Origin: CAYQUC01 sp964514215
GTDB lineage: Bacteria; Pseudomonadota; Gammaproteobacteria; UBA6429; Thiohalophilaceae
Length of the DNA stretch: 64,000 bases
Assembly (NCBI GenBank): GCA_964514215.1
Contig: CAZEPW010000012.1
Coordinates: forward strand, 1-64,000
Direction: 5' to 3'
Part shown: positions 53,726 to 62,416 of the stretch, one piece after another
Layout: each line of letters opens with the position of its first letter
Numbering within the stretch: position 1 is the stretch's first letter
Made by a program: the position numbers and the translations under genes
Notes under the pieces: model-generated
What the model was told of the DNA's origin: nothing
What the model saw: only the letters and a program-made list of their open reading frames with translations
The model's database searches: none

Positions 53726-54346
53726 TTAGCGTCGTTTTTGTTGTGACTTTAAATACCGAAATCGCTCTAAATTAAATTTGTAAGATTTTTTAATTTTTGC
53801 AATTTCTAATTTTCTTTTTTCAATATTACGATTGTTATAGAGAATTTGAGCGTCGCTATTCTTAATATCTTCAATAAGCGACTTAGGCAGTTTTTTACCG
53901 CTGCGTTCAAAATCACCAGCTCGTTCGCGCAAGGTTCTTAAATTATATTGCACATTGTTATTATTGCTTTGGGTAATATCAATTAAACTTTGCACGGCTG
54001 TTAGACGATTATCGCGCGCGATAATTAGGTCGCGTTCGGTGGTGAATGTGCGGAGTAATAAACGGTCTTTACGTTTACGCTCGGCTATTTTGGCCAGCTT
54101 TTTTTTATGCCTAGCCTCTTCGGCCAATTCTTCGGCATTTTTTGGGGCCGCGATTACTCGTACAACAACACCATTTTTGTTTAAAATTTCGATTCGCGTT
54201 TCTCGGTATGCATTCGGCACTTGGTAGCCACATTCGCGAACACCTTGTTTCGTTTTCCAACACTTAATGCCGGCATAAACTGGATTAGCAAAGATGAATG
54301 CAGCAACCAGTAAAACTAATTTAGAGAATTGCAATAGTTGAATCAT
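53726..54346 (-). CDS. exported protein with DUF4124-like N-terminus
   Basis: A 206-residue protein with a signal peptide ending PVYA (about residue 25), then a short Cys-containing module (IKCWKTKQGVRECGYQVP) that resembles DUF4124-type domains found in many periplasmic gammaproteobacterial proteins. The rest is a long charged helical or coiled-coil region (about 75-206, very basic at the end). It is convergent with slmA, 5 bases apart. Function unknown. Confidence 0.75.
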   Translation of the reverse strand: MIQLLQFSKLVLLVAAFIFANPVYAGIKCWKTKQGVRECGYQVPNAYRETRIEILNKNGVVVRVIAAPKNAEELAEEARHKKKLAKIAERKRKDRLLLRTFTTERDLIIARDNRLTAVQSLIDITQSNNNNVQYNLRTLRERAGDFERSGKKLPKSLIEDIKNSDAQILYNNRNIEKRKLEIAKIKKSYKFNLERFRYLKSQQKRR

Positions 54347-54433
54347 ATATAAACATTGTGTTTTAAAGCGTTATGTTTGAGTATAAATTATATCGTTTAA
54401 TATAGTACCTAGTTTTGTTTTAAAGAGTGAATT

Positions 54434-55183
54434 TTGTTAGATTATTTCATACTATTTGTCATATCAGTTACTGCTAATGCCTTTTCAGCGTTTGCTGGTG
54501 GTGGTGCGGGTTTATTTCAATTACCCGCGTTACTGTTTCTTGGTGCTACCTTTAGCATGGCGCTGGCAACACATAAATTAGCCAGCGTTGCACTTGGGAT
54601 TGGCGCATCAATCCGACATTACCGTGAGTCGCAATTAAATCGTCGCTATATTACGATAATCTTAATCAGCGGTTTACCGGGCGTTTTTATTGGCGCCAAT
54701 ATCGTGTTGTCTATCCCAGATCGATACGCAGAAATTTCTCTAGGTATTCTCACACTATTTTTAGGGATATATTCACGATTTAACGCAAAACTCGGGCAAC
54801 AGCAATTATTGCAACCACTCGATAGCTATAGAGTTATTATCGGCATGTTACTGCTAATGTTTATCGGGATTTTAAATGGTTCGTTAACGTCTGGCACTGG
54901 ATTGTTTGTCACCATCTGGTTGGTAAAGTGGTTTGGGTTTGATTATAAGCATGCAGTTGCATATACCTTGATTTTAGTTGGTTTATTTTGGAATGGCTTT
55001 GGTGCATTGACACTGGGTCTACAAACGCCGATTATTTGGGAATGGGTGCCGGCATTATTGCTGGGTTCACTGTTGGGCGGTTATATTGGAGCGCACTTGA
55101 GTTTACGCCAAGGTAATAAGTGGATAAAAATCGTTTTTGAAGTGCTGAGTATTGCTGTTGGCATTAAATTAATTGTTGGCTAA
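54434..55183 (+). CDS. TauE/SafE family membrane permease
   Basis: A 249-residue membrane protein with about eight helices. NAFSAFAGGGAGLFQLPALLFLG near the start, the repeat-like SGTGLFVTIWLVKWFGFDYKHAVAYTL (residues about 158-184) and the GGYIGAHLSLRQGNKWI end are typical of the TauE/SafE family, proposed exporters of sulfur compounds and other anions. The start is TTG with GAGTG upstream. Substrate cannot be told. Confidence 0.9.
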   Translation: MLDYFILFVISVTANAFSAFAGGGAGLFQLPALLFLGATFSMALATHKLASVALGIGASIRHYRESQLNRRYITIILISGLPGVFIGANIVLSIPDRYAEISLGILTLFLGIYSRFNAKLGQQQLLQPLDSYRVIIGMLLLMFIGILNGSLTSGTGLFVTIWLVKWFGFDYKHAVAYTLILVGLFWNGFGALTLGLQTPIIWEWVPALLLGSLLGGYIGAHLSLRQGNKWIKIVFEVLSIAVGIKLIVG

Positions 55184-55250
55184 CAAGTTTGAAGGTTCAG
55201 GTTAGTAATAAAATTTCGTGCTGATAGATATTTGGTGGGAGAATCTTGAG

Positions 55251-55275
55251 ATTCCCGCTAAGATCACGCGGGAAT
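55251..55275. repeat. perfect 8-bp-arm hairpin next to the repeat copy
   Basis: ATTCCCGC and GCGGGAAT are exact complementary arms with a 9-base loop. The left arm sequence GAGATTCCCGCT also occurs in the partial copy at 2601-2640. It may form the outer part of a longer version of the dispersed repeat. Confidence 0.5.
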
Positions 55276-55287
55276 GACCGTTTGTCA

Positions 55288-55389
55288 TAAGCTGAGGCTT
55301 GTATCGTAATAATGGTTATTTTTTAAAAACTAAACTTCAAAATAACCATCATTCCGGTAATATTTTGAGCCGGAATCTAGAGTTAAAAC
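55288..55389 (-). repeat. copy of the dispersed ~100-bp repeat
   Basis: On the minus strand it begins GTTTTAACTCTAGATTCCGG, continues with CGGAATGATGGTTATTTT and AAGTTTAGTTTTTAAAAAATAACC (cited as positions about 55315-55340), and ends GCCTCAGCTTAT. It aligns over its full length with the copy at 28664-28768. It lies in the gap between the TauE/SafE gene and pyrE. Confidence 0.7.
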
Positions 55390-55447
55390 CTCAAGATTAT
55401 AGGCTCACGTTAATATTTTTTATACAGATCTGGGCTTAACTAGCAAT

Positions 55448-56092
55448 TTAGTTCACACCATATTGCTCGCGATAAGCTTCGATTGCCTGTAGTTGCTGCT
55501 TGTTATCACCGTGCTTGGCGAGATATTCAATTAAATCCGTCAGGCTGATAATATTGATCACTGGGATATTATAACTTTGCTCAACTTCCTGAATGGCTGA
55601 TAATTTATCTTGGCCGCGTTCTTGGCGATCCATTGAAATTACCACACCGGCAACCGTGGCACTTTCATCTTGGATGATCGAAATGGATTCACGTACAGCC
55701 GTTCCTGCGGAAATGACATCATCAATAATCAAAATATTGCCAGTAAGTGGCGCGCCCACAATCGAGCCACCTTCGCCGTGGGTTTTGGCTTCTTTGCGGT
55801 TGAAACTGTAAAACACATTTTGTTCATGCACCGCGTGTAGCGCCGCAGCACAACTACAGGCCAAAGGAATACCCTTATAAGCAGGGCCAAAAATAACATC
55901 AAATTGAATACCCGATTCGACGATTGCAGCAGCATAATAAATGCCTAATTTGTGAAGCGCTTCTCCAGTGTTAAATAAACCGGTATTAAAAAAATAAGGG
56001 CTGACCCGTCCTGATTTTAAGGTGAATTCACCAAAGCGTAAAACATTGAACGATAGCGCAAATTCAATAAATTCTTTCTTGTAAGCTTGCAT
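55448..56092 (-). CDS. pyrE: orotate phosphoribosyltransferase
   Basis: Fifth step of pyrimidine synthesis: joins orotate with PRPP to form OMP. The 214 residues have FGEFTLKSGRVSPYFFNTGLF (residues about 19-39), GPAYKGIPLA, FSFNRKEAKTHGEGG and the PRPP-binding IDDVISAGTAVRES. It is divergent from xth with 77 bases between them. Confidence 0.97.
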   Translation of the reverse strand: MQAYKKEFIEFALSFNVLRFGEFTLKSGRVSPYFFNTGLFNTGEALHKLGIYYAAAIVESGIQFDVIFGPAYKGIPLACSCAAALHAVHEQNVFYSFNRKEAKTHGEGGSIVGAPLTGNILIIDDVISAGTAVRESISIIQDESATVAGVVISMDRQERGQDKLSAIQEVEQSYNIPVINIISLTDLIEYLAKHGDNKQQLQAIEAYREQYGVN

Positions 56093-56128
56093 AAGGAATA
56101 AACCTAGTTACTAAGTGAGTTGATATTT

Positions 56129-56143
56129 GGTGTATGATACACC
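56129..56143. promoter_or_regulatory. palindrome in the pyrE-xth divergent promoter region
   Basis: GGTGTA-TGA-TACACC is a perfect inverted repeat. It lies just before a TATAAT hexamer (56148-56153) that could serve xth. It is a plausible operator, but I cannot name its protein. Confidence 0.4.
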
Positions 56144-56169
56144 TTATTATAATGATACGGGTCAAATCA

Positions 56170-56943
56170 ATGCGGATTATCACAGCAAATGTAAATGGTA
56201 TTCGAGCTGCAAATAAAAAAGGTTTTTTTGAATGGCTAGCAAAACAAAAAGCCGATGTAGTTTGTATCCAAGAAACCAAAGCACAAGAACACCAGCTGGA
56301 GGATCCGGCCTTTCATCCCAAAGGTTATCACTGTTATTATTTTGATGCTGTTAAAAAAGGCTATAGTGGAGTTGCGCTCTATTGTAAAACTAAGCCCGAT
56401 AAAATAACCCGGGGTTTGGGTTGGGAACATTGCGATACTGAAGGGCGCTATATTCAAGCCGATTTTGGAAAACTCAGTATTGCATCACTCTATTTGCCAT
56501 CAGGTTCATCCAGCGAAGAACGTCATGCGAATAAGCTCGATTTTATGGATCGGTTAATGGACGTTTTAAAAGCGTTCCGTCGTAAAAAACGTGAATATAT
56601 TATCTGCGGTGATTGGAATATTATTCACAAAGAAATTGATATTAAAAATTTCAAAGGTAATTTAAAAAATTCGGGTGTGACCCAAGTTGAACGCGAATGG
56701 TTAGACACGTTATTCGGTGCGCGCGGTTATATTGACAGCTTCCGTGAAATAAATACCAAAGCCGATGAATATACCTGGTGGTCAAATCGTGGTCAGGCGA
56801 GAGCAAATAATGTTGGTTGGCGCATCGATTATCAAGTTGCGACACCTGTCGTTGGTATTACCGCGAAAAAAACCTCAACCTATAAAGAAAATTGGTTTTC
56901 GGATCATGCGCCATTAACCATTGATTACGATTATCCCATTTAA
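56170..56943 (+). CDS. xth: exodeoxyribonuclease III (ExoA/Xth family)
   Basis: AP endonuclease and 3'-5' exonuclease of base-excision repair. The 257-residue protein from the ATG at 56170 starts MRIITANVNGIRAANKKG and shows VVCIQETKAQ with the metal Glu, ICGDWNIIHKEIDIKN, YTWWSNRGQARANNVGWRIDY and the catalytic SDHAPLTID. An upstream ATG at 56134 is in frame but adds 12 residues that overlap the promoter, so the shorter form is preferred. Confidence 0.95.
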   Translation: MRIITANVNGIRAANKKGFFEWLAKQKADVVCIQETKAQEHQLEDPAFHPKGYHCYYFDAVKKGYSGVALYCKTKPDKITRGLGWEHCDTEGRYIQADFGKLSIASLYLPSGSSSEERHANKLDFMDRLMDVLKAFRRKKREYIICGDWNIIHKEIDIKNFKGNLKNSGVTQVEREWLDTLFGARGYIDSFREINTKADEYTWWSNRGQARANNVGWRIDYQVATPVVGITAKKTSTYKENWFSDHAPLTIDYDYPI

Positions 56944-56961
56944 TAACTAGAATATATTATT

Positions 56962-58512
56962 ATGACTGAACAAACACCAATAAGCCAACATAGTTGGCAC
57001 GAAGCCTTGCTTACCTATTTTAGGCCAAAAGTTGTGGTCATGTTATTTTTGGGTTTTTCAGCTGGCTTACCGTTATTACTTATTTTTTCGTCATTGTCGA
57101 TTTGGCTGCGCGAAGCCGGTGTGGCGCGTTCTGAAGTTACCTACTTTAGTCTGGCGGCGTTAGCGTTTTCGTTTAAATTTATTTGGGCGCCGTTAATTGA
57201 TAAACTGCCATTACCGATTTTAGTATCACTTATGGGTAGACGACGCAGCTGGTTATTAGTCTCGCAGCTAGCCATTGCATTGTCGATAATATCAATAGCA
57301 CGGGTTGATCCGGCATATGGTTTACAAAGCATGGCTTTTGCTGTTGTCGCCTTGGGTTTTTCGGCAGCAACACAAGACATCGTGATTGATGCCTATCGCA
57401 TTGAAGCAGCCGATGCGGACAACCAAGCTGCGATGTCAGCAATTTACATCGCGGGTTATCGTATTGGCATGGTCGTGTCGGGAGCCGGTTCATTGATTAT
57501 TGCAGCGAAGCTTGCAACTGAACAAGGTAGTGAGGTTATATATGATTATGCTGCCTGGCAATACACCTATCTTATTATGTCCGGTTTTACTTTAGTTGGC
57601 ATCATCACAACACTATTGATTAAAGAACCACAACAAATTAAAGATGGCAGTAAATACATTCACAGCTTATTGGATTATGTTCGCTTTATATTTTTATTTG
57701 GTATTTTTGTCAGTACTTTTATTGTGTGTTACGTGTATTTTAAAAGTTTTGGCATAAATTATTTCAGTGGTTTTATATTTGAATCCATTCGTTTATTATT
57801 TTCATTATTCGTGGCCGTGTTAGTGGCATACAGTTTAGTGCTAATGAAAATTATTAACCGCAATATGGTTTACACCACCTATGTTGAGCCTTTATACGAT
57901 TTTTATCAGCGTTATAAAAATACATTCTTTTTTATCATTTTGCTTATTGGCTTATATCGCGTTTCCGATATCGTACTCGGCACAATAGCTAATATATTTT
58001 ATACTGATTTAGGGTTTAGCAAAGAACAGATAGGCTACACCTCAAAAACCTTTGGCTTAATCATGACTATCGTCGGTGGTTTTGCTGGTGGTATTCTTAG
58101 TGTCCGATATGGCGTGAATCGCATACTATTATTAGGGGCGGTGTTATCCGCCTTAACCAATTTATTATTTATCTATTTAGCATCGGTTGGTCATGATATT
58201 TGGGCATTAACGATTGTAATCGCGGCCGATAATTTAAGTGCCGGTTTAGCGATGGCCGCTTTTGTGGCGTATTTATCCAGCCTAACCAGTTTGTCATTCA
58301 CGGCAACGCAATACGCCATTTTTAGTTCATTAATGACCTTGCTGCCTAAAACGCTAAGTGCTTATTCCGGGACGGTTGTTGAACAAGTGGGTTACACCTG
58401 GTTTTTTATTGGCACCACCATTATTGGCTTGCCCGTTATTGCATTAATTTTCTATTTAATTTTAAAACAACAAAAACTATCTTCGAATAATAATTCTGTA
58501 GTGAATGAGTAA
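56962..58512 (+). CDS. ampG: AmpG family muropeptide permease
   Basis: Inner membrane importer of the major facilitator type for anhydromuropeptides released in cell-wall recycling. The 516 residues contain about 12-14 helices. The AmpG hallmarks are FLGFSAGLPLLLIFSSLSIWL (residues about 33-52), REAGVARSEVTYFSL, FKFIWAPLIDKLPLP, RRRSWLLVSQ, and AATQDIVIDAYRIE. It lies 18 bases behind xth and overlaps the next gene by one base (TAATG). Confidence 0.93.
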   Translation: MTEQTPISQHSWHEALLTYFRPKVVVMLFLGFSAGLPLLLIFSSLSIWLREAGVARSEVTYFSLAALAFSFKFIWAPLIDKLPLPILVSLMGRRRSWLLVSQLAIALSIISIARVDPAYGLQSMAFAVVALGFSAATQDIVIDAYRIEAADADNQAAMSAIYIAGYRIGMVVSGAGSLIIAAKLATEQGSEVIYDYAAWQYTYLIMSGFTLVGIITTLLIKEPQQIKDGSKYIHSLLDYVRFIFLFGIFVSTFIVCYVYFKSFGINYFSGFIFESIRLLFSLFVAVLVAYSLVLMKIINRNMVYTTYVEPLYDFYQRYKNTFFFIILLIGLYRVSDIVLGTIANIFYTDLGFSKEQIGYTSKTFGLIMTIVGGFAGGILSVRYGVNRILLLGAVLSALTNLLFIYLASVGHDIWALTIVIAADNLSAGLAMAAFVAYLSSLTSLSFTATQYAIFSSLMTLLPKTLSAYSGTVVEQVGYTWFFIGTTIIGLPVIALIFYLILKQQKLSSNNNSVVNE

Positions 58513-59210
58513 TGATAGAGCAATTCACCTTGGTAAGCGCATTATTAGCCGGTCTATTCGGTGGTGTGCACTGCGCCGGCATGTGTGGCGGTATTGTTAG
58601 CGCATTAAGCATGAATGTGAATCCCGATGCGACGGCAACACAAAAAAATACGCCCAATAAATTTTTAATTTTACTATTTTATAATCTAGGTCGAATCAGT
58701 TCTTATAGCCTCGCCGGGCTGCTCGTGGCAGGTGTTACGTGGTGGTTGGCTAATTGGTTGTTTATTAATAAAGCGCAGCTCATTTTACAATTAATCGCGG
58801 CAATAGTAATGTTATTACTCGGATTATATTTAGCCAATTGGTCGCGTTTATTAACATTACTTGAAAAACCCGGCAATGTTATTTGGAAACGCATCGAGCC
58901 ATATGGCCGTCGTTTTATCCCGGTCAGTCGCAAACGCGATGCCTTATTATTAGGATTTATCTGGGGCTGGTTACCCTGTGGTTTGGTTTATAGCATGTTA
59001 ATTTGGTCGATGAGTGCCGGCAGTGCCACTCAAGGCGGTTTATTAATGTTAGCTTTTGGCATCGGAACCTTGCCCAACTTATTATTAATGGGCATGTTCG
59101 CGCAACAGCTCACTAAATTTTTTCAATTAAAAGCAATACGAATCATTGCCGGCTTGGTGATTATGAGTTTTGCGGGGTTGATGATTTATCGAGTGCTAAA
59201 TAGTATTTAA
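58512..59210 (+). CDS. TauE/SafE-like (DsbD-type) membrane protein with Cys-Met motif
   Basis: A 232-residue membrane protein with six helices. The first helix carries FGGVHCAGMCGGIVSAL, the Cys and Met pattern of the family often found behind ccoS in cbb3 clusters (PF13386-like) and linked to metal handling; SLAGLLVAG and GFIWGWLPCGLVYSML repeat the theme. Here it sits far from the cco genes, coupled to ampG by a one-base overlap. A role in copper supply is only inferred. Confidence 0.85.
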   Translation: MIEQFTLVSALLAGLFGGVHCAGMCGGIVSALSMNVNPDATATQKNTPNKFLILLFYNLGRISSYSLAGLLVAGVTWWLANWLFINKAQLILQLIAAIVMLLLGLYLANWSRLLTLLEKPGNVIWKRIEPYGRRFIPVSRKRDALLLGFIWGWLPCGLVYSMLIWSMSAGSATQGGLLMLAFGIGTLPNLLLMGMFAQQLTKFFQLKAIRIIAGLVIMSFAGLMIYRVLNSI

Positions 59211-59325
59211 ATTGATTAATGAATTAAATGTTATTGCAAAATGCTAACAAGCTAGAAACGTAATGTTGCTGCTACCAAATGGTCGCTTGGATATTGTGTC
59301 TATGTACTTTTAGCTCCGCTGGATT

Positions 59326-59760
59326 TTAGTTATTTTCTAACATAGCTAAAATTTCATTAATCAGCGTTTCTCGATTTTCGTGCAGACGTGTTAATAAATT
59401 GGCTGGTGCTCCAGTGATGATGTTATCCGGTACGTTGGCTTGTGGGTTGTATTTTACACTCCATTCAATCATATCCAGTATTACTGGAAGTAGTGCTTTG
59501 CCTTTGTTGGTGAGTTGGTAGGTAAATTTTGATAAATTATGGCGGTCTCGTTGTTTTGTAATGAGATCGTTCTTTTCTAATTTTAACAGACGGCTTGCTA
59601 AAATGTTGGTTGATATTTTCTCTGCTGAATTTAAAAATTCTCCGTAATGGTTTTTTTTCTTAAATAATAGATCCCGTAAGATAAGCAGGCTCCATCTATC
59701 CCCAACTATATCCAGTGCATAGGCTATTGGGCATTTAGTGGTATTTTCGTTATTTTTCAT
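59326..59760 (-). CDS. HxlR family transcriptional regulator
   Basis: A winged-helix regulator of about 144 residues. The core CPIAYALDIVGDRWSLLILRDLLF, the recognition part ISTNILASRLLKLEKNDLI, and YQLTNKGKALLPVI are those of the HxlR family; a Cys at its N-terminus is a common sensing residue. The frame is open to an ATG at 59793, but that codon lies within a repeated operator-like palindrome and the family length fits the ATG at 59760. The divergent membrane protein is the probable target. Confidence 0.9.
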   Translation of the reverse strand: MKNNENTTKCPIAYALDIVGDRWSLLILRDLLFKKKNHYGEFLNSAEKISTNILASRLLKLEKNDLITKQRDRHNLSKFTYQLTNKGKALLPVILDMIEWSVKYNPQANVPDNIITGAPANLLTRLHENRETLINEILAMLENN

Positions 59761-59785
59761 AAGCTTGAAGTCTAGCATAAAAATA

Positions 59786-59802
59786 GCTTGCATAACACAA
59801 GT
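59786..59802. promoter_or_regulatory. imperfect operator-like palindrome, HxlR side
   Basis: On the minus strand this reads ACTTGTGTTATGCAAGC, differing at three of 17 positions from the perfect palindrome at 59823-59839. The centres are 37 bases apart. Probably a second HxlR binding site. Confidence 0.5.
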
Positions 59803-59822
59803 GCTTTAGCTACACTTATTCT

Positions 59823-59839
59823 ACTTGCATTATGCAAGT
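59823..59839. promoter_or_regulatory. perfect palindrome, probable HxlR operator
   Basis: ACTTGCAT-T-ATGCAAGT is a perfect inverted repeat in the space between the HxlR gene and its divergent neighbour. HxlR regulators usually bind such sites and control themselves and the adjacent gene. Confidence 0.65.
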
Positions 59840-59896
59840 GATTTTGACATTAATAACGTTATTTATGTCAGGATTTTACTGATTGAGGTATTAACG

Positions 59897-60295
59897 ATGA
59901 CACACAAAATTATATTTGTATTAACACTAATGTTGGCAGGGCGGGCTATGACTTTGTTTTATATTACGAGTGCAGGCGGAGCGATGTTAGGTGATCCTCC
60001 GATCGCGTGGTTAATGCCACTGATTGGCGATGCTGTGATTGGTATTTCAGCATTATGGATTGCCTTTTTAATAATGAGAAAAACCGGGTTGTGGGTGTGG
60101 ACAGTCATCATAGTATGGAATTCACTCGCTATTTGGGATGCGTTATCAGCCTATGTGGTTTATAAAACAAACCCTTGGCCAGAATTTTTTATGATTGAAC
60201 TTGCTGGCTCATCAATGTTTTTTGTCGCTAGCCTCATTCACATAGGAATAATTATTCTTGTTTGTCGAGCCGATATGAGAGCGAGATTAATATAA
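59897..60295 (+). CDS. four-helix membrane protein next to HxlR
   Basis: A 132-residue integral membrane protein with four hydrophobic helices and a conserved-looking WNSLAIWDALSAY segment. The frame is open from 59825, inside the operator region, but GAGG lies 9 bases before the ATG at 59897, which is therefore chosen. Divergent placement and palindromes suggest that the HxlR regulator controls it. I do not recognise the family; DoxX-like proteins often share this context, but the sequence does not convince me. Confidence 0.75.
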   Translation: MTHKIIFVLTLMLAGRAMTLFYITSAGGAMLGDPPIAWLMPLIGDAVIGISALWIAFLIMRKTGLWVWTVIIVWNSLAIWDALSAYVVYKTNPWPEFFMIELAGSSMFFVASLIHIGIIILVCRADMRARLI

Positions 60296-60335
60296 TCGAG
60301 TATTTTCTAATATTATATTCTGTTAAAATACCCGC

Positions 60336-61700
60336 ATGATTAAAACACCTGAATTATTACTGCCTTCTGGATTGTTAAAACACATGCATTATGCTTTTGC
60401 CTATGGTGCCGATGCGGTTTATGCCGGTCAGCCACGTTATAGTCTACGGGTTCGAAATAATGATTTTACAATACAAAATCTTGCTCAAGGCATTAGCGAG
60501 GCACATCGCTTAGGGAAAAAGTTTTTTGTTGCCAGTAATTTATTAGCGCACAATACTAAAGTGAAAACCTATATGGCTGATATGGAGCAGGTTATTGCTT
60601 TGGCTCCCGATGCCTTGATTATGGCTGATCCGGGGTTAATCATGATGGTGCGAGAGCGTTGGCCGGATATGCCGGTGCATTTGTCAGTGCAAGCGAACAC
60701 CACTAATTATGCTTCGGTTAATTTTTGGAAATCGATAGGCATTAGTCGGGTGATACTCTCTCGCGAATTGTCGCTTGATGAAATTGAAGCGATACGTCAA
60801 CAATGCCCCGATATGGAGCTGGAGGTATTTGTCCACGGTGCACTTTGTATTGCCTATTCAGGACGGTGTTTATTGTCAGGGTATTTTAATCATCGAGACC
60901 CCAATCAAGGTAGTTGTACCAATTCTTGTCGCTGGCAATACAAAGTGCATGCCGGAGAAGAAAACGAAATAGGCGATATTGAAAAAGCACAAAAAATAGA
61001 GTTTGATGCAATGGCCTCGATACAAACACCAGAATTATTTCCACAAGTAGCTAATGAGCGACACCCTTTAGCTGACAAGGTGTATTTGATAGAAGAGGCT
61101 GGACGTAAAGGTGAATTAATGCCGATTATAGAAGACGAATTTGGCACTTATATTATGAACTCCAAAGACTTACGTGCCATTCAACATGTCGCGCGTTTGG
61201 CTAAAATGGGTATCGATTCATTAAAAATTGAAGGTCGTACTAAATCACATTATTACGTCGCAAGAACGGCGCAATTATATCGTGCTGCTATTAATGATGC
61301 CGTTGCTGGTCGTGAGTTTGATGCAAGCTTATATGGTAAGTTAGAAGGTTTGGCAAATCGGGGTTATACTGATGGGTTTTATAAACGTCACCCAAATCAG
61401 AATTATCAAAATTATTTAAAAAGTCATTCCGTGAGTTCCAAGCAACAGTTTGTTGGTGAGGTAATATCCTATGACAATGATTCTGGTTTGGCCGAAATTA
61501 GGGTTAAAAACAAATTTGCGGTTGGTGATGAAATTGAAGTCATTACCCCCGATGGCAATCAGACGGTTGTATTAAGCCATATGGAAAATGTAGACGGAGT
61601 TGCCATGTCAGAGGCTCCCGGCAGTGGTTATACGGTACGAATTCCATTATCCCAAGCAAATTATGAAAAAGCGTTATTGGCGAGGAATCTGGCACAATAA
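60336..61700 (+). CDS. trhP: tRNA 5-hydroxyuridine synthesis protein TrhP (U32 peptidase family)
   Basis: A 454-residue U32-family protein (YegQ type). In E. coli TrhP makes 5-hydroxyuridine at tRNA position 34 from prephenate. Seen here: PELLLPSGLLKHMHYAFAYGADAVYAG (residues about 4-30), LSVQANTTNYASVNFW, the signature VHGALCIAYSGRCLLSGYFNHRD (residues about 166-188) and SCTNSCRWQY, whose Cys residues are typical for an iron-sulfur site. IDSLKIEGRTKS and a small C-terminal beta domain complete it. Confidence 0.93.
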   Translation: MIKTPELLLPSGLLKHMHYAFAYGADAVYAGQPRYSLRVRNNDFTIQNLAQGISEAHRLGKKFFVASNLLAHNTKVKTYMADMEQVIALAPDALIMADPGLIMMVRERWPDMPVHLSVQANTTNYASVNFWKSIGISRVILSRELSLDEIEAIRQQCPDMELEVFVHGALCIAYSGRCLLSGYFNHRDPNQGSCTNSCRWQYKVHAGEENEIGDIEKAQKIEFDAMASIQTPELFPQVANERHPLADKVYLIEEAGRKGELMPIIEDEFGTYIMNSKDLRAIQHVARLAKMGIDSLKIEGRTKSHYYVARTAQLYRAAINDAVAGREFDASLYGKLEGLANRGYTDGFYKRHPNQNYQNYLKSHSVSSKQQFVGEVISYDNDSGLAEIRVKNKFAVGDEIEVITPDGNQTVVLSHMENVDGVAMSEAPGSGYTVRIPLSQANYEKALLARNLAQ

Positions 61701-61770
61701 TTAGCTGTTAAATAAAGTGTATATTGTTCCCTCGGTCTTAATTAACTAAATTAGCCTAATTTTTATTAAT

Positions 61771-61811
61771 TTGATGAAGATCATGTGTTTGTCGCACACA
61801 TCGAATATAAT
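61771..61811 (+). promoter_or_regulatory. FNR/ANR-like class II promoter
   Basis: TTGAT-GAAG-ATCAT at 61771-61784 matches 9 of 10 positions of the FNR/ANR box. TATAAT lies at 61806-61811, so the box centre is about 40-41 bases before the expected start, the class II position. It would drive the two exported-protein genes that follow. Confidence 0.6.
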
Positions 61812-61906
61812 GATATTCTAATAATCTTATGTTCCTAGTCTGGTATGATTGGTTTATTGTTGTCTATTTCAAGCTAATCAGACGTTTCGTTTGTTCCTAC
61901 TACATT

Positions 61907-62416
61907 ATGTTTTTACTACAATTTCAAAAAGTATTTATAACGCTTCTCTTTATTTTTTCAGTTATTGTTCATGCTGGCGAAAGCGCGAAACCAATAGCAG
62001 CCGTATTAAATGATAGTCGCGTTACAAATCAACAAGCACTTGATTTGTTAGAGAATATTTTTTCGTTGGAAGAGTCTTTAATACAGCCGGAAAACGATCA
62101 GTTAGTTGTATTAATGAAACAAGAGTTAGGCGCTCAAATTTTATTAACAAAAATAAAGCTGTCTATCGATAAAAAATTAGTTAAAACATATCAGTACAAA
62201 GGTAACGATCTTGAAAAGTTAATGAGCCGGGGTGTTTTGAGATTGGTGACTTTATTAATTACTCCCGGTGTTCATACGATTGATATTGAAATGTACAGCC
62301 TGAGTCATAGCCCGATTAAACAAACGTTGACGTTTAAGAAAGACCTGCATCCCATGTTTGTTAGTTTGGGGTTAGTTGGAACGCAAATTAAATTAGATAA
62401 ATGGAAAACCCATTGA
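61907..62416 (+). CDS. exported protein of unknown function
   Basis: A protein of 169 residues from the ATG at 61907. An in-frame ATG at 61829 would lie only about 10 bases after the predicted transcription start, and the 61907 start gives a clean signal peptide (MFLLQFQKVFITLLFIFS, then VIVHAGES). The mature part has a helical segment and a beta-rich end (ITPGVHTIDIEMYSLSHS) suggesting a periplasmic domain. Its end overlaps the next gene by 16 bases, so the two are coupled. I do not recognise it. Confidence 0.65.
   Translation: MFLLQFQKVFITLLFIFSVIVHAGESAKPIAAVLNDSRVTNQQALDLLENIFSLEESLIQPENDQLVVLMKQELGAQILLTKIKLSIDKKLVKTYQYKGNDLEKLMSRGVLRLVTLLITPGVHTIDIEMYSLSHSPIKQTLTFKKDLHPMFVSLGLVGTQIKLDKWKTH

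Noticed and set aside
59825..59896. Longer start of the HxlR-linked membrane protein
   Set aside because: The extra 24 codons cover the operator palindrome and lack a ribosome binding site, whereas the ATG at 59897 has GAGG.
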